A DNA stretch of 43,331 nt from assembly GCA_017640485.1 (NCBI GenBank), contig JAEPQP010000010.1, positions 1-43,331 of the forward strand, in the 5' to 3' direction. The notes under the pieces are model-generated. The model was not told where the DNA came from. It worked only from the letters and a program-made list of their open reading frames with translations, and did not search any database. Position numbers and translations under genes: made by a program. The stretch comes from Phycisphaerales bacterium. Lineage in GTDB: Bacteria > Planctomycetota > Phycisphaerae > Phycisphaerales > UBA1924. How positions within the stretch are numbered: position 1 is the first letter of the stretch; the number at the start of each line of letters is the position of its first letter. Below are positions 9,735-18,179 of this stretch, in pieces.

Positions 9735-11429
9735 TCAACCGACGGATTCGCTCACGGCGTGGTACACAGGTTCGGTCGAGTTGCGTGACCAGCTCGCATG
9801 GAGCTGGGTATCGATCGGATCAGACTCCAGCGAATCATCTGCTTCCGCTTCTGCTTGTATCCAGTGCGTCCCAACAGAAGTCGGTCGATTCAACGCCGCT
9901 CGAGCAATCAGCCGTGCGGTAAAGAGCAGATTCTGGACTTCCCATCCATCAGGAGTGTCAAAGACCTTGTCCAGCGTGTACCGTCCCCAAAGATCGAACA
10001 TGTCACACGCGTCAGCGAGCTTCGTCCTTGTCCGAGCAATCCCAGCGTTGTACCACATCGTTGACCGAAGCGATGAGCGGACATCCGTCAGATCGAGCTC
10101 CGCGTGCGTGCTGGGCAGGATGGATGAGATCACAGTCGCGGGACTCGTCGGTGTAGTCGCATCATCTGCCCGCTGAGCAGCGAGCCGACCAGCGATCGCG
10201 CCCATCACCAAGCCCTCGAGCAGTGAGTTGGACGCGAGCCGATTCGCGCCGTGCAAACCGGTGCACGAGGATTCACCGATCGCATAGAGATTTGGGACAT
10301 CGGTCGCGGTCGTCAGATCCGTGCGGACGCCACCGATCTGGTAGTGAGCCGCGGGATGGACCGGGATCGTGTCGGTTGTTGGGTCAATCCCAAAGGACTT
10401 CAGTGTTCTCCAGATGCTGGGGAATCGGATCTCAAAGTTCGGGATGTGCCGACAATCCAGCCAGACATGCTTTCCACCCTGGTGAGCGAGTTTCTGCGAG
10501 ATCGCTCGCGAGACCACATCACGCGGCGCCAGCTCAGCGAGCTCATGGATCGCGGGCATGAAGCGATTCCCAGAATCATCAAGCAGGTGAGCCCCCTCCC
10601 CGCGCACGGCTTCAGAGATCAACGAACGCGGAGCACCGGGGATATACAGCGTAGTTGGATGGAACTGCACAAACTCCATATCTTGAAGCGAAGCACCGGC
10701 GCGATACGCCATCGCGATTCCATCGCCTGTCGCGATCGGAGGATTTGAGGATTCGCGATAGACCTGCCCCGCTCCGCCGCACGCGAGGATTGTGGTTCGC
10801 GCCCAGATGACCTGGAGCCCATGCTTCGGGTGCCAAGTAATCGCACCAAGAACCGGAGCACCGGGATCATTCGACGGCGTGAGCAGATCGATCGCAAAGC
10901 AATGATCAAACAAACGGATCGAGTCGTGCGCCGCCGCGGCTGTCGTGAGCGCCCGCTGGATTTCGCGTCCCGTCGCGTCCCCACCAGCGTGGTAGATACG
11001 ATTCGCGTTATGACCACCCTCTCGTCCTGCCGAGAGGTGGTTGTTGCTGTCCTTGTCGAAGTTCGCGCCCCATTCAATCAGTTGCTGAACGAGCGGTGGA
11101 CCCTGCGTGCAGACCAGCTTGACCGCTTCGGGGTCACACATCCCAGCACCGGCCGTCAGCGTATCTGAGATATGCGCTTCGATCGTATCATCAATCTCAT
11201 CAGGGAGTTCAGGAAGCACGGCAGCGATCCCACCCTGCGCCCACGATGTATTGGTGGTGGAGATCTCGTCCTTCGTGCAGACGATCACCTCTCCGGATTC
11301 CGCTGCTGAGATTGCAGCGCGGAGTCCCGCAACGCCGGATCCCAGCACCAGCGTGTCGCAGAAAATCTGAGGCAACAGCCCAGTCCGGAACGGGATCAGG
11401 TAGCGTCGGGTTTCAAAGAGCGTGGTCAA
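9735..11429 (-). CDS. nadB: L-aspartate oxidase
   Basis: FAD enzyme oxidising L-aspartate to iminoaspartate, the first step of de novo NAD synthesis. The FAD dinucleotide fold is VLGSGVAGLRAA near residue 30. Typical family motifs follow: WAQGGIAAV, AGREGGHNANRIYHAGGDATG, DMEFVQFHPTTLY, SEAVRGEGA, and HPAAHYQIGGVRTD with the second nucleotide region GESSCTGLHGANRLASNSLLEG. No ATG lies close to the N-terminus. A TTG at 11429 with GGAG six bases upstream gives 564 residues, the expected length; the open frame runs back to 12197 over an unrelated gene. nadA and nadC are not in the window. Confidence 0.95.
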   Translation of the reverse strand: MTTLFETRRYLIPFRTGLLPQIFCDTLVLGSGVAGLRAAISAAESGEVIVCTKDEISTTNTSWAQGGIAAVLPELPDEIDDTIEAHISDTLTAGAGMCDPEAVKLVCTQGPPLVQQLIEWGANFDKDSNNHLSAGREGGHNANRIYHAGGDATGREIQRALTTAAAAHDSIRLFDHCFAIDLLTPSNDPGAPVLGAITWHPKHGLQVIWARTTILACGGAGQVYRESSNPPIATGDGIAMAYRAGASLQDMEFVQFHPTTLYIPGAPRSLISEAVRGEGAHLLDDSGNRFMPAIHELAELAPRDVVSRAISQKLAHQGGKHVWLDCRHIPNFEIRFPSIWRTLKSFGIDPTTDTIPVHPAAHYQIGGVRTDLTTATDVPNLYAIGESSCTGLHGANRLASNSLLEGLVMGAIAGRLAAQRADDATTPTSPATVISSILPSTHAELDLTDVRSSLRSTMWYNAGIARTRTKLADACDMFDLWGRYTLDKVFDTPDGWEVQNLLFTARLIARAALNRPTSVGTHWIQAEAEADDSLESDPIDTQLHASWSRNSTEPVYHAVSESVG

Positions 11430-11540
11430 GGGAGTCTCCGAGAGTGGTGGTATTCTAGCTTTTTGATTCGTGCCCGACAGACCACGCAAGAACACACTGA
11501 AATCGCTGAAAGCACGCGGAAATGGCACTACAGTGGGTCC

Positions 11541-13031
11541 ATGAGTGGAGCAACCAACAAGCTGGGACGCATCCTGGATCAAGCGAACGCGGCTCTCGAA
11601 CGCGAGAGCCTCGGATCCGCGATCATGCTCTACCGCAAAGCATTGGGGATGGACAAAAACAACCCCAAGATTATGCTCCGGCTGGGTCAGGTCCTGCTCT
11701 CCGCTGGATTCGTGGACGAAGCAATCGACATCATCCGCAAGTCTGCAAAGAAACGCGCCAACCATCCCGACACGATGGTGATCCTGGCGCAAGCGTACCT
11801 CACAAAGGGTGATATCCCCGCGATGCACGCCGCACTTGAGAAAGCCCTTACTCAGCAACCCGACCACGGGGCGGCGATCCTCGCGATGGTCAAATCCCAC
11901 ATCGATTCCGGATCGGTTGAGCTCGCGCAAGAGTTCCTTGAGCGGATGGGTGATGCCGGCAAGCACGATGCACTCGCACTGATGGCTCGAGCGATGGTCG
12001 AGCGTGAACTCAAGCATTACGAACCCGCCGCACAGTATCTCAAGCAAGTTCTTGAAGGCGAAGACTTCCTCGAACGCCATAAGCGATCCGCACGCTTCGA
12101 GCTCGGAGCGGTCTATGACGGGCTCAAGGATTACGACACCGCGTTCGAGTACTACCAGCAAGCCAACAGCGGACATATCCAAGGCAATGTCGCGCATGTG
12201 CCTTCGATCCAGAGCGCCTGGTCAAAGGAAGTCCTCAACGCGATCCCGGCTTCAACAATCCACGACGAGCGCCCTGTGATCATCGCCGGGATGCCCCGCT
12301 CGGGGACCACACTGACGGAGCGCATCCTCCAAGCACATCCGTTCGGGGGAAGTGTCGGCGAGTGCCCCCTCCTCCTGCAGATGGTGTCGCGAACCCTCGC
12401 ATCGAACCTTGATCAAGAGCGCATCGATTCATACGCGAGCGAATACCTGGGTCATCTGGATACACAGGTCGGTTCAGCTGCAGCACGCGTGATCGACAAG
12501 CACATGGGGACAGAAAAATCTCTGGGACTTATCTCGAAAGTCCTCCCAAAGGTCCGGGTGATCCACGCGCTGCGTGATCCACGCGACTGCTGTCTGAGTG
12601 CGTACTTCCAGAACTTCGGGACCAATGTTCCGTACTCAAGAGACCTCAGCCAACTGGGTCAGCAATACGCGGCACACCGAGCGATGATGGATTACTGGAA
12701 AGAGATCCTCGAGATCCCGGTCTTCACCAACATCTACGAGGAGTTCGTCATCGAACCAGAGCGACACACCAGAGCACTGATCGAGTTCCTCGGCTTGGAG
12801 TTCGACAACGCGTGCCTGAAGTTCTATGAATCGAAGGATCATGTCCACACTGCGAGCGCGACGCAGGTCCGGAAACCGGTCTATCAGTCCGGACGACAGC
12901 GATGGAAGAACTATGAGCAGCATCTGGGTCCATTGCTAGAGGCACTCGGGCCGTATGCCGATGGAGTGCATGCACAGCAATCCCTTCCGAGCGAAGCGGG
13001 AATCCAAGATCAGGGGAGTGAGTCACCATGA
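11541..13031 (+). CDS. TPR-domain sulfotransferase (3)
   Basis: The 496-residue product resembles that of the gene at 5268. TPR-like repeats cover about residues 1-230. The PAPS loop IIAGMPRSGTTLTERIL lies near residue 250 and the 3'-phosphate motif HALRDPRDCCLSAYFQ near 340, with the family's C-terminal ATQVRKPVYQSGRQRWKNYE. Both cofactor motifs are intact, so catalytic activity is likely; the acceptor is unknown. The ATG at 11541 was preferred to an upstream ATG-less extension because it begins the TPR region. The stop overlaps the next start as ATGA (13028-13031), indicating translational coupling with the fourth paralogue. The gene diverges from nadB across 111 bases. Confidence 0.9.
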   Translation: MSGATNKLGRILDQANAALERESLGSAIMLYRKALGMDKNNPKIMLRLGQVLLSAGFVDEAIDIIRKSAKKRANHPDTMVILAQAYLTKGDIPAMHAALEKALTQQPDHGAAILAMVKSHIDSGSVELAQEFLERMGDAGKHDALALMARAMVERELKHYEPAAQYLKQVLEGEDFLERHKRSARFELGAVYDGLKDYDTAFEYYQQANSGHIQGNVAHVPSIQSAWSKEVLNAIPASTIHDERPVIIAGMPRSGTTLTERILQAHPFGGSVGECPLLLQMVSRTLASNLDQERIDSYASEYLGHLDTQVGSAAARVIDKHMGTEKSLGLISKVLPKVRVIHALRDPRDCCLSAYFQNFGTNVPYSRDLSQLGQQYAAHRAMMDYWKEILEIPVFTNIYEEFVIEPERHTRALIEFLGLEFDNACLKFYESKDHVHTASATQVRKPVYQSGRQRWKNYEQHLGPLLEALGPYADGVHAQQSLPSEAGIQDQGSESP

Positions 13032-14458
13032 GTATGTTCGGCGGACCGATGAGCGGTCAGGTGGGTGTGATCAATCGAGCACGAGCGCTGCTCAACGCGT
13101 CGGAGTACCAGACAGCGATTAGTTTCCTGCGCGAAGCGCTCGAGAAAACACCACGCGATCCCGAGGTCCTCCGCATGCTTGGATATTCGCTGATGCTCTT
13201 TGACAACTGTCCCGAAGCCGTGCGCCATCTCGAGTTCGCATCTAAACTCAATCCGGGAGATCCTGACACCCTCTGCGATCTCGCGATGGTCTATCGTCGG
13301 CTCGATCGTCTCGGAGAAGCGCACAAGGCATTGGATCAAGTGCTCAAGGTCAATCCCGCAAACGGACGAGCCGTGGCGCTCAAAGCACGCGTGCTCCAAG
13401 CTCGAGGCCAATCCCCCAAAGCGATGGAGATCGTCGAGCACGCGCTTACGATCTCGAAAGACTCCTCCATCGTCATGATCTACGGCACGCTCGCACGGGA
13501 ACTCAAACAACAAGCTCCCGCGATCGATCTGATCCGTGAAACACTTCAATCACCAACCCTCGAGCGTGTGCGGCGAAGTGAACTCTTGTTCTCTCTCGGG
13601 CATCTCCTCGATTCGGTCGGCGACTACGACGACGCGTTCGAAGCGTTCCAGACCGCAAACAAAATGACCGACCCAGGTGTGATCATGGATTTTGACCGAC
13701 ACATCGGCAACTGGTCGAAGGAAGCTCTGGAATCCTTCGACCAGCAAGAGACCGATGGATCACGCGCGATCCTTGTGGTCGGAATGCCCCGGTCAGGAAC
13801 CACGCTGACCGAGCAGGTCCTCGCCGCTCACCCGAACGCTGGGGGGATCGGTGAATCACCTTTCATGAACGGGGTCTTTGGAAGTAAATCTCCTCAAGAC
13901 TTAACGAACAACGATTTTCAAGCCTGCGGAAAGGGTTACATGGACGAGCTCAGCAAGCTCTGTCCAGATCCAAAAGCCCGTCGCGTCGTGGATAAGATGC
14001 CGGAGAACTACCTGTTCCTCGGCCAGATCACACGCGCCATCCGTGGTGTAAACCTCGTCCACTGCAAACGCGATGCACGCGATACCTGCCTCTCGATCTA
14101 CTTCCAGCGGTTCGGACCCGGCATCGTCTACGCGCACGATCTCGTCACCTGCGCCAACCAGTATCTTGGATACCTCCAGACCATGCAGCACTGGAACGAG
14201 ATCCTCGAAGTCCCGATCTTCGAATCCAAGTATGAGGAACTGACCTCCGATCCGGAACCACGCGTCCGCGCGATGCTGGATCATGTGGGTCTTGAGTTCA
14301 ACAAGTCGTGCCTCGAGCACCACAAGAACAAGTCCTCTGTACATACCGCGAGCGCCGGTCAAGTGCGAAAGCCGCTCTACAAGTCGAGCCAGCAGCGTTG
14401 GAAGAACTATGAAAAACACCTCGGGCCGATGCTCGAGGTGCTTGGGGATGTTGAGTAA
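13028..14458 (+). CDS. TPR-domain sulfotransferase (4)
   Basis: The 476-residue product has TPR-like repeats (residues 10-235) followed by a sulfotransferase domain. The PAPS loop LVVGMPRSGTTLTEQVL is near residue 250, the 3'-phosphate motif HCKRDARDTCLSIYFQRF near 345, and the conserved tail reads AGQVRKPLYKSSQQRWKNYEKHLGP. It is closest by eye to the paralogue that it overlaps by four bases, so the two probably arose by tandem duplication and may act together. It converges with the Skp-like gene 12 bases downstream. Confidence 0.9.
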   Translation: MSMFGGPMSGQVGVINRARALLNASEYQTAISFLREALEKTPRDPEVLRMLGYSLMLFDNCPEAVRHLEFASKLNPGDPDTLCDLAMVYRRLDRLGEAHKALDQVLKVNPANGRAVALKARVLQARGQSPKAMEIVEHALTISKDSSIVMIYGTLARELKQQAPAIDLIRETLQSPTLERVRRSELLFSLGHLLDSVGDYDDAFEAFQTANKMTDPGVIMDFDRHIGNWSKEALESFDQQETDGSRAILVVGMPRSGTTLTEQVLAAHPNAGGIGESPFMNGVFGSKSPQDLTNNDFQACGKGYMDELSKLCPDPKARRVVDKMPENYLFLGQITRAIRGVNLVHCKRDARDTCLSIYFQRFGPGIVYAHDLVTCANQYLGYLQTMQHWNEILEVPIFESKYEELTSDPEPRVRAMLDHVGLEFNKSCLEHHKNKSSVHTASAGQVRKPLYKSSQQRWKNYEKHLGPMLEVLGDVE

Positions 14459-14470
14459 TCAACCATCTAC

Positions 14471-15187
14471 TTATTCGTCGGTGATCTCAGTCGCCGGAGT
14501 TGGTTCGGTCGGAGCGTCCTGCTCTTGCGCCGCCGCGTCAGCCGCGGCCTGTTCCGCTTCAACCTGAGCTGTGATCTCTTCCATCGTTGGGAGCCCAAGA
14601 TGCACACGAACCGCTTCGGTCATGTCCGCTGATTCCGGAGGGGTCACGAGCGGACGAGCGAGGATCTCCTGCGTCACGCCGGTGAGCGTGTTGGTCTGCA
14701 CAAGATCAGCACCACGACGCGTCGCGATCACGAAGGTGTAGTTCTGCTCCACCGCGACGGTGTTGACCGCTTCATGGATCGTCGTGTACGCATTCGCGAT
14801 CTGCTGAGCGAGCAGCGACTGGTAATCCGCGTTGATCTGGTTGGTCGCTTGCTGGATCGCTTGGCTCACCTGCTGGTACTGGTTGTAGAGTTGTGCCGCT
14901 TGCGGATCATCCTGCGAGATCCCGGACATCTGCGTCTGAATACCGATGAGCTGCTGCTCGTATGCCGTGATCTGGCTGCTGCTCTGTGCTTCAAACTCGG
15001 CGCGTTCGTTGCTCGCTTCTTCCGACATGATGAGGATGTCCACGAGGTGGTAAACATCAACAACCGCGGTTTCGCCTTGCGAAGCGGTCAATGACTTGGT
15101 GCCCATCGCCGGACGCGTCCAGACGGACCCCGCGACAATAAATGCAGCGACGAGGATCGCGATTGAGAGTGTTCTGTTTGATGACAT
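14471..15187 (-). CDS. OmpH/Skp-family periplasmic chaperone-like protein
   Basis: The 238-residue product begins with a signal peptide or signal anchor (residues 5-25). The Skp-like pattern follows: a short strand (TAVVDVYHLVDIL), a long Gln/Ala-rich coiled coil (about 55-145) as in the Skp tentacles, and a closing strand segment (NYTFVIATRRGADLVQTNTLTGVTQEIL) typical of OmpH. A low-complexity Ala/Glu/Pro tail is added. Skp proteins escort outer-membrane proteins across the periplasm. The ATG at 15187 has GGAG seven bases upstream. The gene diverges from the M29 aminopeptidase gene. Confidence 0.8.
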   Translation of the reverse strand: MSSNRTLSIAILVAAFIVAGSVWTRPAMGTKSLTASQGETAVVDVYHLVDILIMSEEASNERAEFEAQSSSQITAYEQQLIGIQTQMSGISQDDPQAAQLYNQYQQVSQAIQQATNQINADYQSLLAQQIANAYTTIHEAVNTVAVEQNYTFVIATRRGADLVQTNTLTGVTQEILARPLVTPPESADMTEAVRVHLGLPTMEEITAQVEAEQAAADAAAQEQDAPTEPTPATEITDE

Positions 15188-15336
15188 GCTGAGACTCCAT
15201 TCTGAGGAGGGGGTTTCTGGTCTTGAGTTCGGGATATGAGGTGAAGTGTACGCAGGTTGGGCGGACTGGTTCGGGCGCGCTACCCTTCAAATCACCGGCG
15301 ATCGACCACCCTGACCGCCTTGAAAGGATCCTGCTC

Positions 15337-16479
15337 ATGCGTGACCAACGCCTCGACAAGCTCGCTGATATCCTCGTCCGCTACTCCACGAAGGTCAAGA
15401 AGGGCGATCTGGTGTCCATCGGCGCCGATCCCGTCGCGATGCCCCTCGTCGAAGCGGTCTACGAAGCCGTGCTCAAAGCCGGGGGTCATCCATTCTGGCA
15501 GCTCAAGAGTTCTTCCCTCGCCGACAGTCTGTACGAGTTCGCGAGCGACGAGCAACTCGATTATCTCAACCCCGTCGAGATGTTCGCCGACGAAACCATC
15601 GATGTCAGCATCGGACTCTGGGTTGATCTCAACACCAAGTCCCTGTCGCGTGTGGATCCCAAGAAGCTCGCGCGTCGTCGTCTCGCCAACGCGCCCAAGA
15701 TGAAGACCGTGCTCAATCGAGCCGCAGAGGGGAAGATGCGCTGGACCGGGACCATGTACCCAACGCTCGCATCCGCACAAGACGCGGAGATGTCCCTCGC
15801 TCAGTACGAAAAATTCGTCTTCGAAGCCGGACTCCTCCACCTCCCCGACCCGGTCGCGGCGTGGGAACAAGTCCACACCCGACAACAACGCGTGTGCGAC
15901 TTCCTCCAGACCAAAGACGAACTCCACTTCAAAGCGCCCGCTCGCGATGGACACGACGGGACGGATCTCGTCGTCGATGTCGATAAGAGTAAATCCATCT
16001 GGATCAACTGCTCCGGAGGAGAGAACTTCCCAGACGGCGAAGTCTTCTGCGGCCCACAAAACGCCAACGGCCATGTCAACTACACCTTCCCCGGCGTCTA
16101 CAACGGACGCGAAGTCGAAGGCATCCGACTCGTCTTCAAAGACAACCGAGTCATCGACGCGAGCGCCACCAAAAACGAAGAGTTCCTCTGCGCGATGCTC
16201 GACCAAGACGAGGGCGCGAGAAACATGGGCGAGATCGCGATCGGCACCAACTACTCCATCAAAGAGTTCTCCAAGAACACCCTCTTCGACGAGAAGATCG
16301 GCGGCACCTTCCATGCCGCCGTGGGGATGGGCTACCCCGAATCAGGCTCCTTCAACGAAAGCGCCCTGCACTGGGACATGGTCTGCGACCTCAGAGAAGG
16401 CGGCTCAATCACCGCCGACGGCGAAGTGATCCACAAAGACGGCAAGTTCCTGAACCCGGACTGGCCGGGGAATGAGTGA
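15337..16479 (+). CDS. Aminopeptidase, M29 family
   Basis: Metal-dependent cytoplasmic aminopeptidase of the thermophilic M29 family, releasing N-terminal residues from peptides. The typical sequence elements occur in order: ENFPDGEVFCGP and MGEIAIGTNYSI, which supply Glu ligands, then TLFDEKIGGTFHAAVG and SALHWDMVCDLR with His/Asp ligands. The ATG at 15337 was chosen, giving 380 residues (family about 370-410); an in-frame ATG at 15223 would add 38 residues that do not look like the family. An AAAGGA lies nine bases upstream. A long minus-strand frame opposite this gene is a composition artefact. Confidence 0.92.
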   Translation: MRDQRLDKLADILVRYSTKVKKGDLVSIGADPVAMPLVEAVYEAVLKAGGHPFWQLKSSSLADSLYEFASDEQLDYLNPVEMFADETIDVSIGLWVDLNTKSLSRVDPKKLARRRLANAPKMKTVLNRAAEGKMRWTGTMYPTLASAQDAEMSLAQYEKFVFEAGLLHLPDPVAAWEQVHTRQQRVCDFLQTKDELHFKAPARDGHDGTDLVVDVDKSKSIWINCSGGENFPDGEVFCGPQNANGHVNYTFPGVYNGREVEGIRLVFKDNRVIDASATKNEEFLCAMLDQDEGARNMGEIAIGTNYSIKEFSKNTLFDEKIGGTFHAAVGMGYPESGSFNESALHWDMVCDLREGGSITADGEVIHKDGKFLNPDWPGNE

Positions 16480-16490
16480 GTGATAGATCT

Positions 16491-16519
16491 TTCGCAAGTA
16501 AGATGGTGCTAGCTATAAT
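16491..16519 (+). promoter_or_regulatory. Sigma-70-type promoter of the restriction-endonuclease-like gene
   Basis: TTCGCA (16491-16496) and TATAAT (16514-16519) are separated by 17 bases: four of six matches at -35 and six of six at -10. Transcription would start near 16526, followed by AAGGGG six bases before the ATG at 16541. Confidence 0.6.
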
Positions 16520-16540
16520 GCCATCCGAAAGGGGTATTTA

Positions 16541-17581
16541 ATGTACGAGCGACTTTCTTCACTTGCCGACCGATTGGATCAAGTTCGTGACACATCAATG
16601 ACTGAGGAAGCTACCAAGACTGCGCTGGTGCTTCCCATGATCCGCGAGCTTGGGTACGATGTTTTTAACCCAAAAGAAGTTATCCCTGAGTTCACGGCTG
16701 ATGTCGGGATCAAAAAGGGAGAGAAAGTCGATTATGCAATTTGTCAGGATGGAATGCCAATCATTCTCTTTGAATGTAAGCCAATGGGGGCAAAGCTAGA
16801 ATCGTACAGCTCTCAGCTATATCGCTACTTCAGCACGACAAGAGCTCGGATTGCTATTCTCACAGATGGAGTGATCTATCGATTCTACTCTGATCTTGTC
16901 GAAACAAACATTCTAGATTCCAAGCCATTTTTAGTCATGAATCTCGATCGGCTTTCGAAGGATGTGGCCGATCGTATTGAGCCATTCACAAAAGAGAATT
17001 TCAGTCTTGACTCTGTTTTGGCTGATGCAGCATTGCTGTATGCTAAGTCACAAATTCGTGAGCGCTTTGCGAAGGAGCTAAGCAGTCCGTCGGATGATCT
17101 TGTGCGATACTTCGCTGATCCGATTCATAATGGACCCATGCGTCAGAATGTGTTGGATAAGTATCGTCCCATTGTCCGTGGAGCAATGCTTGATCATATC
17201 ACAAGCACTATTGAGTCTCGGCTTCGTTCAGCTATTCAGTCAAGTAACGAAGAAGAGATTCAGTCGGCTCAACCCGAGTCGGATTCTGATTTAGTGGCAA
17301 CCACTGAGGAAGAACTCAACGGCTTTTATGCAGTAAAAGCTATTCTCTGCACTGAGGTAGAGCCCAAGCGCATTTGTGCGAGAGATGTACAGTCATATTT
17401 CGGTGTTCTGCTCGACGACAATAACCGGAAGCCAATTTGCCGGCTGCATTTCAATCGCAAGCAGAAATATCTTGGGGTCTTCAATGAGAAACGAGAAGAA
17501 GAGCGTATTCCTATCTCTTCTGTAGATGAGTTGTTTGTACACAGCCAACGAATCAAGGATTCACTGAACAAGGTTCTCTAA
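16541..17581 (+). CDS. Orphan restriction-endonuclease-like protein (type I R subunit N-terminal-like domain)
   Basis: The 346-residue product starts with a region like the N-terminal nuclease domain of type I HsdR proteins. TEEATKTALVLPMIRELGYDVFNP is followed by a PD-(D/E)XK core: Asp64, then Glu78-Cys-Lys80 in LFECKP, and YFSTTRARIAILTDGVIYRFYSD. No helicase motifs follow, and no hsdM or hsdS is nearby. The C-terminal part (residues 250-346) resembles the small domain after this nuclease in other orphan proteins. The gene is visibly AT-richer and uses AT-ending codons far more than its neighbours, suggesting recent acquisition. It has its own promoter and a GGGG Shine-Dalgarno. A defence role is possible but unproven. 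Confidence 0.8.
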   Translation: MYERLSSLADRLDQVRDTSMTEEATKTALVLPMIRELGYDVFNPKEVIPEFTADVGIKKGEKVDYAICQDGMPIILFECKPMGAKLESYSSQLYRYFSTTRARIAILTDGVIYRFYSDLVETNILDSKPFLVMNLDRLSKDVADRIEPFTKENFSLDSVLADAALLYAKSQIRERFAKELSSPSDDLVRYFADPIHNGPMRQNVLDKYRPIVRGAMLDHITSTIESRLRSAIQSSNEEEIQSAQPESDSDLVATTEEELNGFYAVKAILCTEVEPKRICARDVQSYFGVLLDDNNRKPICRLHFNRKQKYLGVFNEKREEERIPISSVDELFVHSQRIKDSLNKVL

Positions 17582-17681
17582 ATCACATGCGGTGCCCCGA
17601 CTCGCCCTTTTTGGCGCACTTGGAATCGGTCGCGTAGGATCAAGCCCATCTGTCCGTTGTCCCTTTGATTGAGAGCGCCCC

Positions 17682-18173
17682 ATGAACGCCATCGAAGTCC
17701 TCCGTTCCACTTACACCACCAGCCGGATGGTCCTCAAGAGCTATGTCTCGGATCTTTCCGACGCGGACCTCATGCAGCGTCCCCACGCGGAGTGCAACCA
17801 CCTCGCGTGGCAGCTCGGACACCTCATCGCGTCCGAGTGTTTCTTTGTTGAACAACTCGCTCCAGGCCACGCATTCACCCTCCCCGATGGATTCGCCGAG
17901 CAGTACACCCGAGAAACCCAAAGCGACAACGACCCAAGCCACTTCCTCGGCACCAACCAATACCTCGCGCTCCTCGATCAGGTCCAAGAAGCCACCTTCA
18001 AAGCACTCGACCACACCACCGAATCCCAGCTCGACGAAGCGGGTCCGGAGATGTTCCAGCCCATGTTCCCGACCAAAGGCGCCGTCTGGATCCTCCTCGC
18101 GACCCACAACATGATGCACGCCGGACAGTTCGTCCCCGTCCGCCGCGCCTGCGGCAAAGAAGTCGTGATCTAA
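17682..18173 (+). CDS. DinB-family protein
   Basis: The 163-residue product is a compact DinB-like four-helix protein. Probable metal ligands are His47 (LAWQLGHLIASE) and His142/His146 (THNMMHAGQF). The closing MHAGQFVPVRRACGKEVVI is typical of the family. Such proteins include thiol-dependent transferases; the substrate here is unknown. It is a second, more conventional member than the one at 8393-9037. GC-rich codon use resumes here after the AT-richer preceding gene. The gene converges on the polymerase gene with only six bases between the stops. Confidence 0.85.
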   Translation: MNAIEVLRSTYTTSRMVLKSYVSDLSDADLMQRPHAECNHLAWQLGHLIASECFFVEQLAPGHAFTLPDGFAEQYTRETQSDNDPSHFLGTNQYLALLDQVQEATFKALDHTTESQLDEAGPEMFQPMFPTKGAVWILLATHNMMHAGQFVPVRRACGKEVVI

Positions 18174-18179
18174 TCCTGT

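Noticed and set aside
11430-12197. Upstream extension of nadB over the sulfotransferase gene
   Set aside because: The extension is antisense to a well-supported gene. The TTG at 11429 with a good Shine-Dalgarno gives the normal NadB length.
15292-16314. Long minus-strand open frame opposite the M29 aminopeptidase
   Set aside because: The aminopeptidase on the plus strand is clear, and the antisense translation has an unnatural Asp/Glu/Val composition.
17603-17616. CGCC-CTTTTT-GGCG hairpin after the nuclease gene
   Set aside because: Only four pairs, and the T-run is in the loop and not after the stem, so it is not a convincing terminator.
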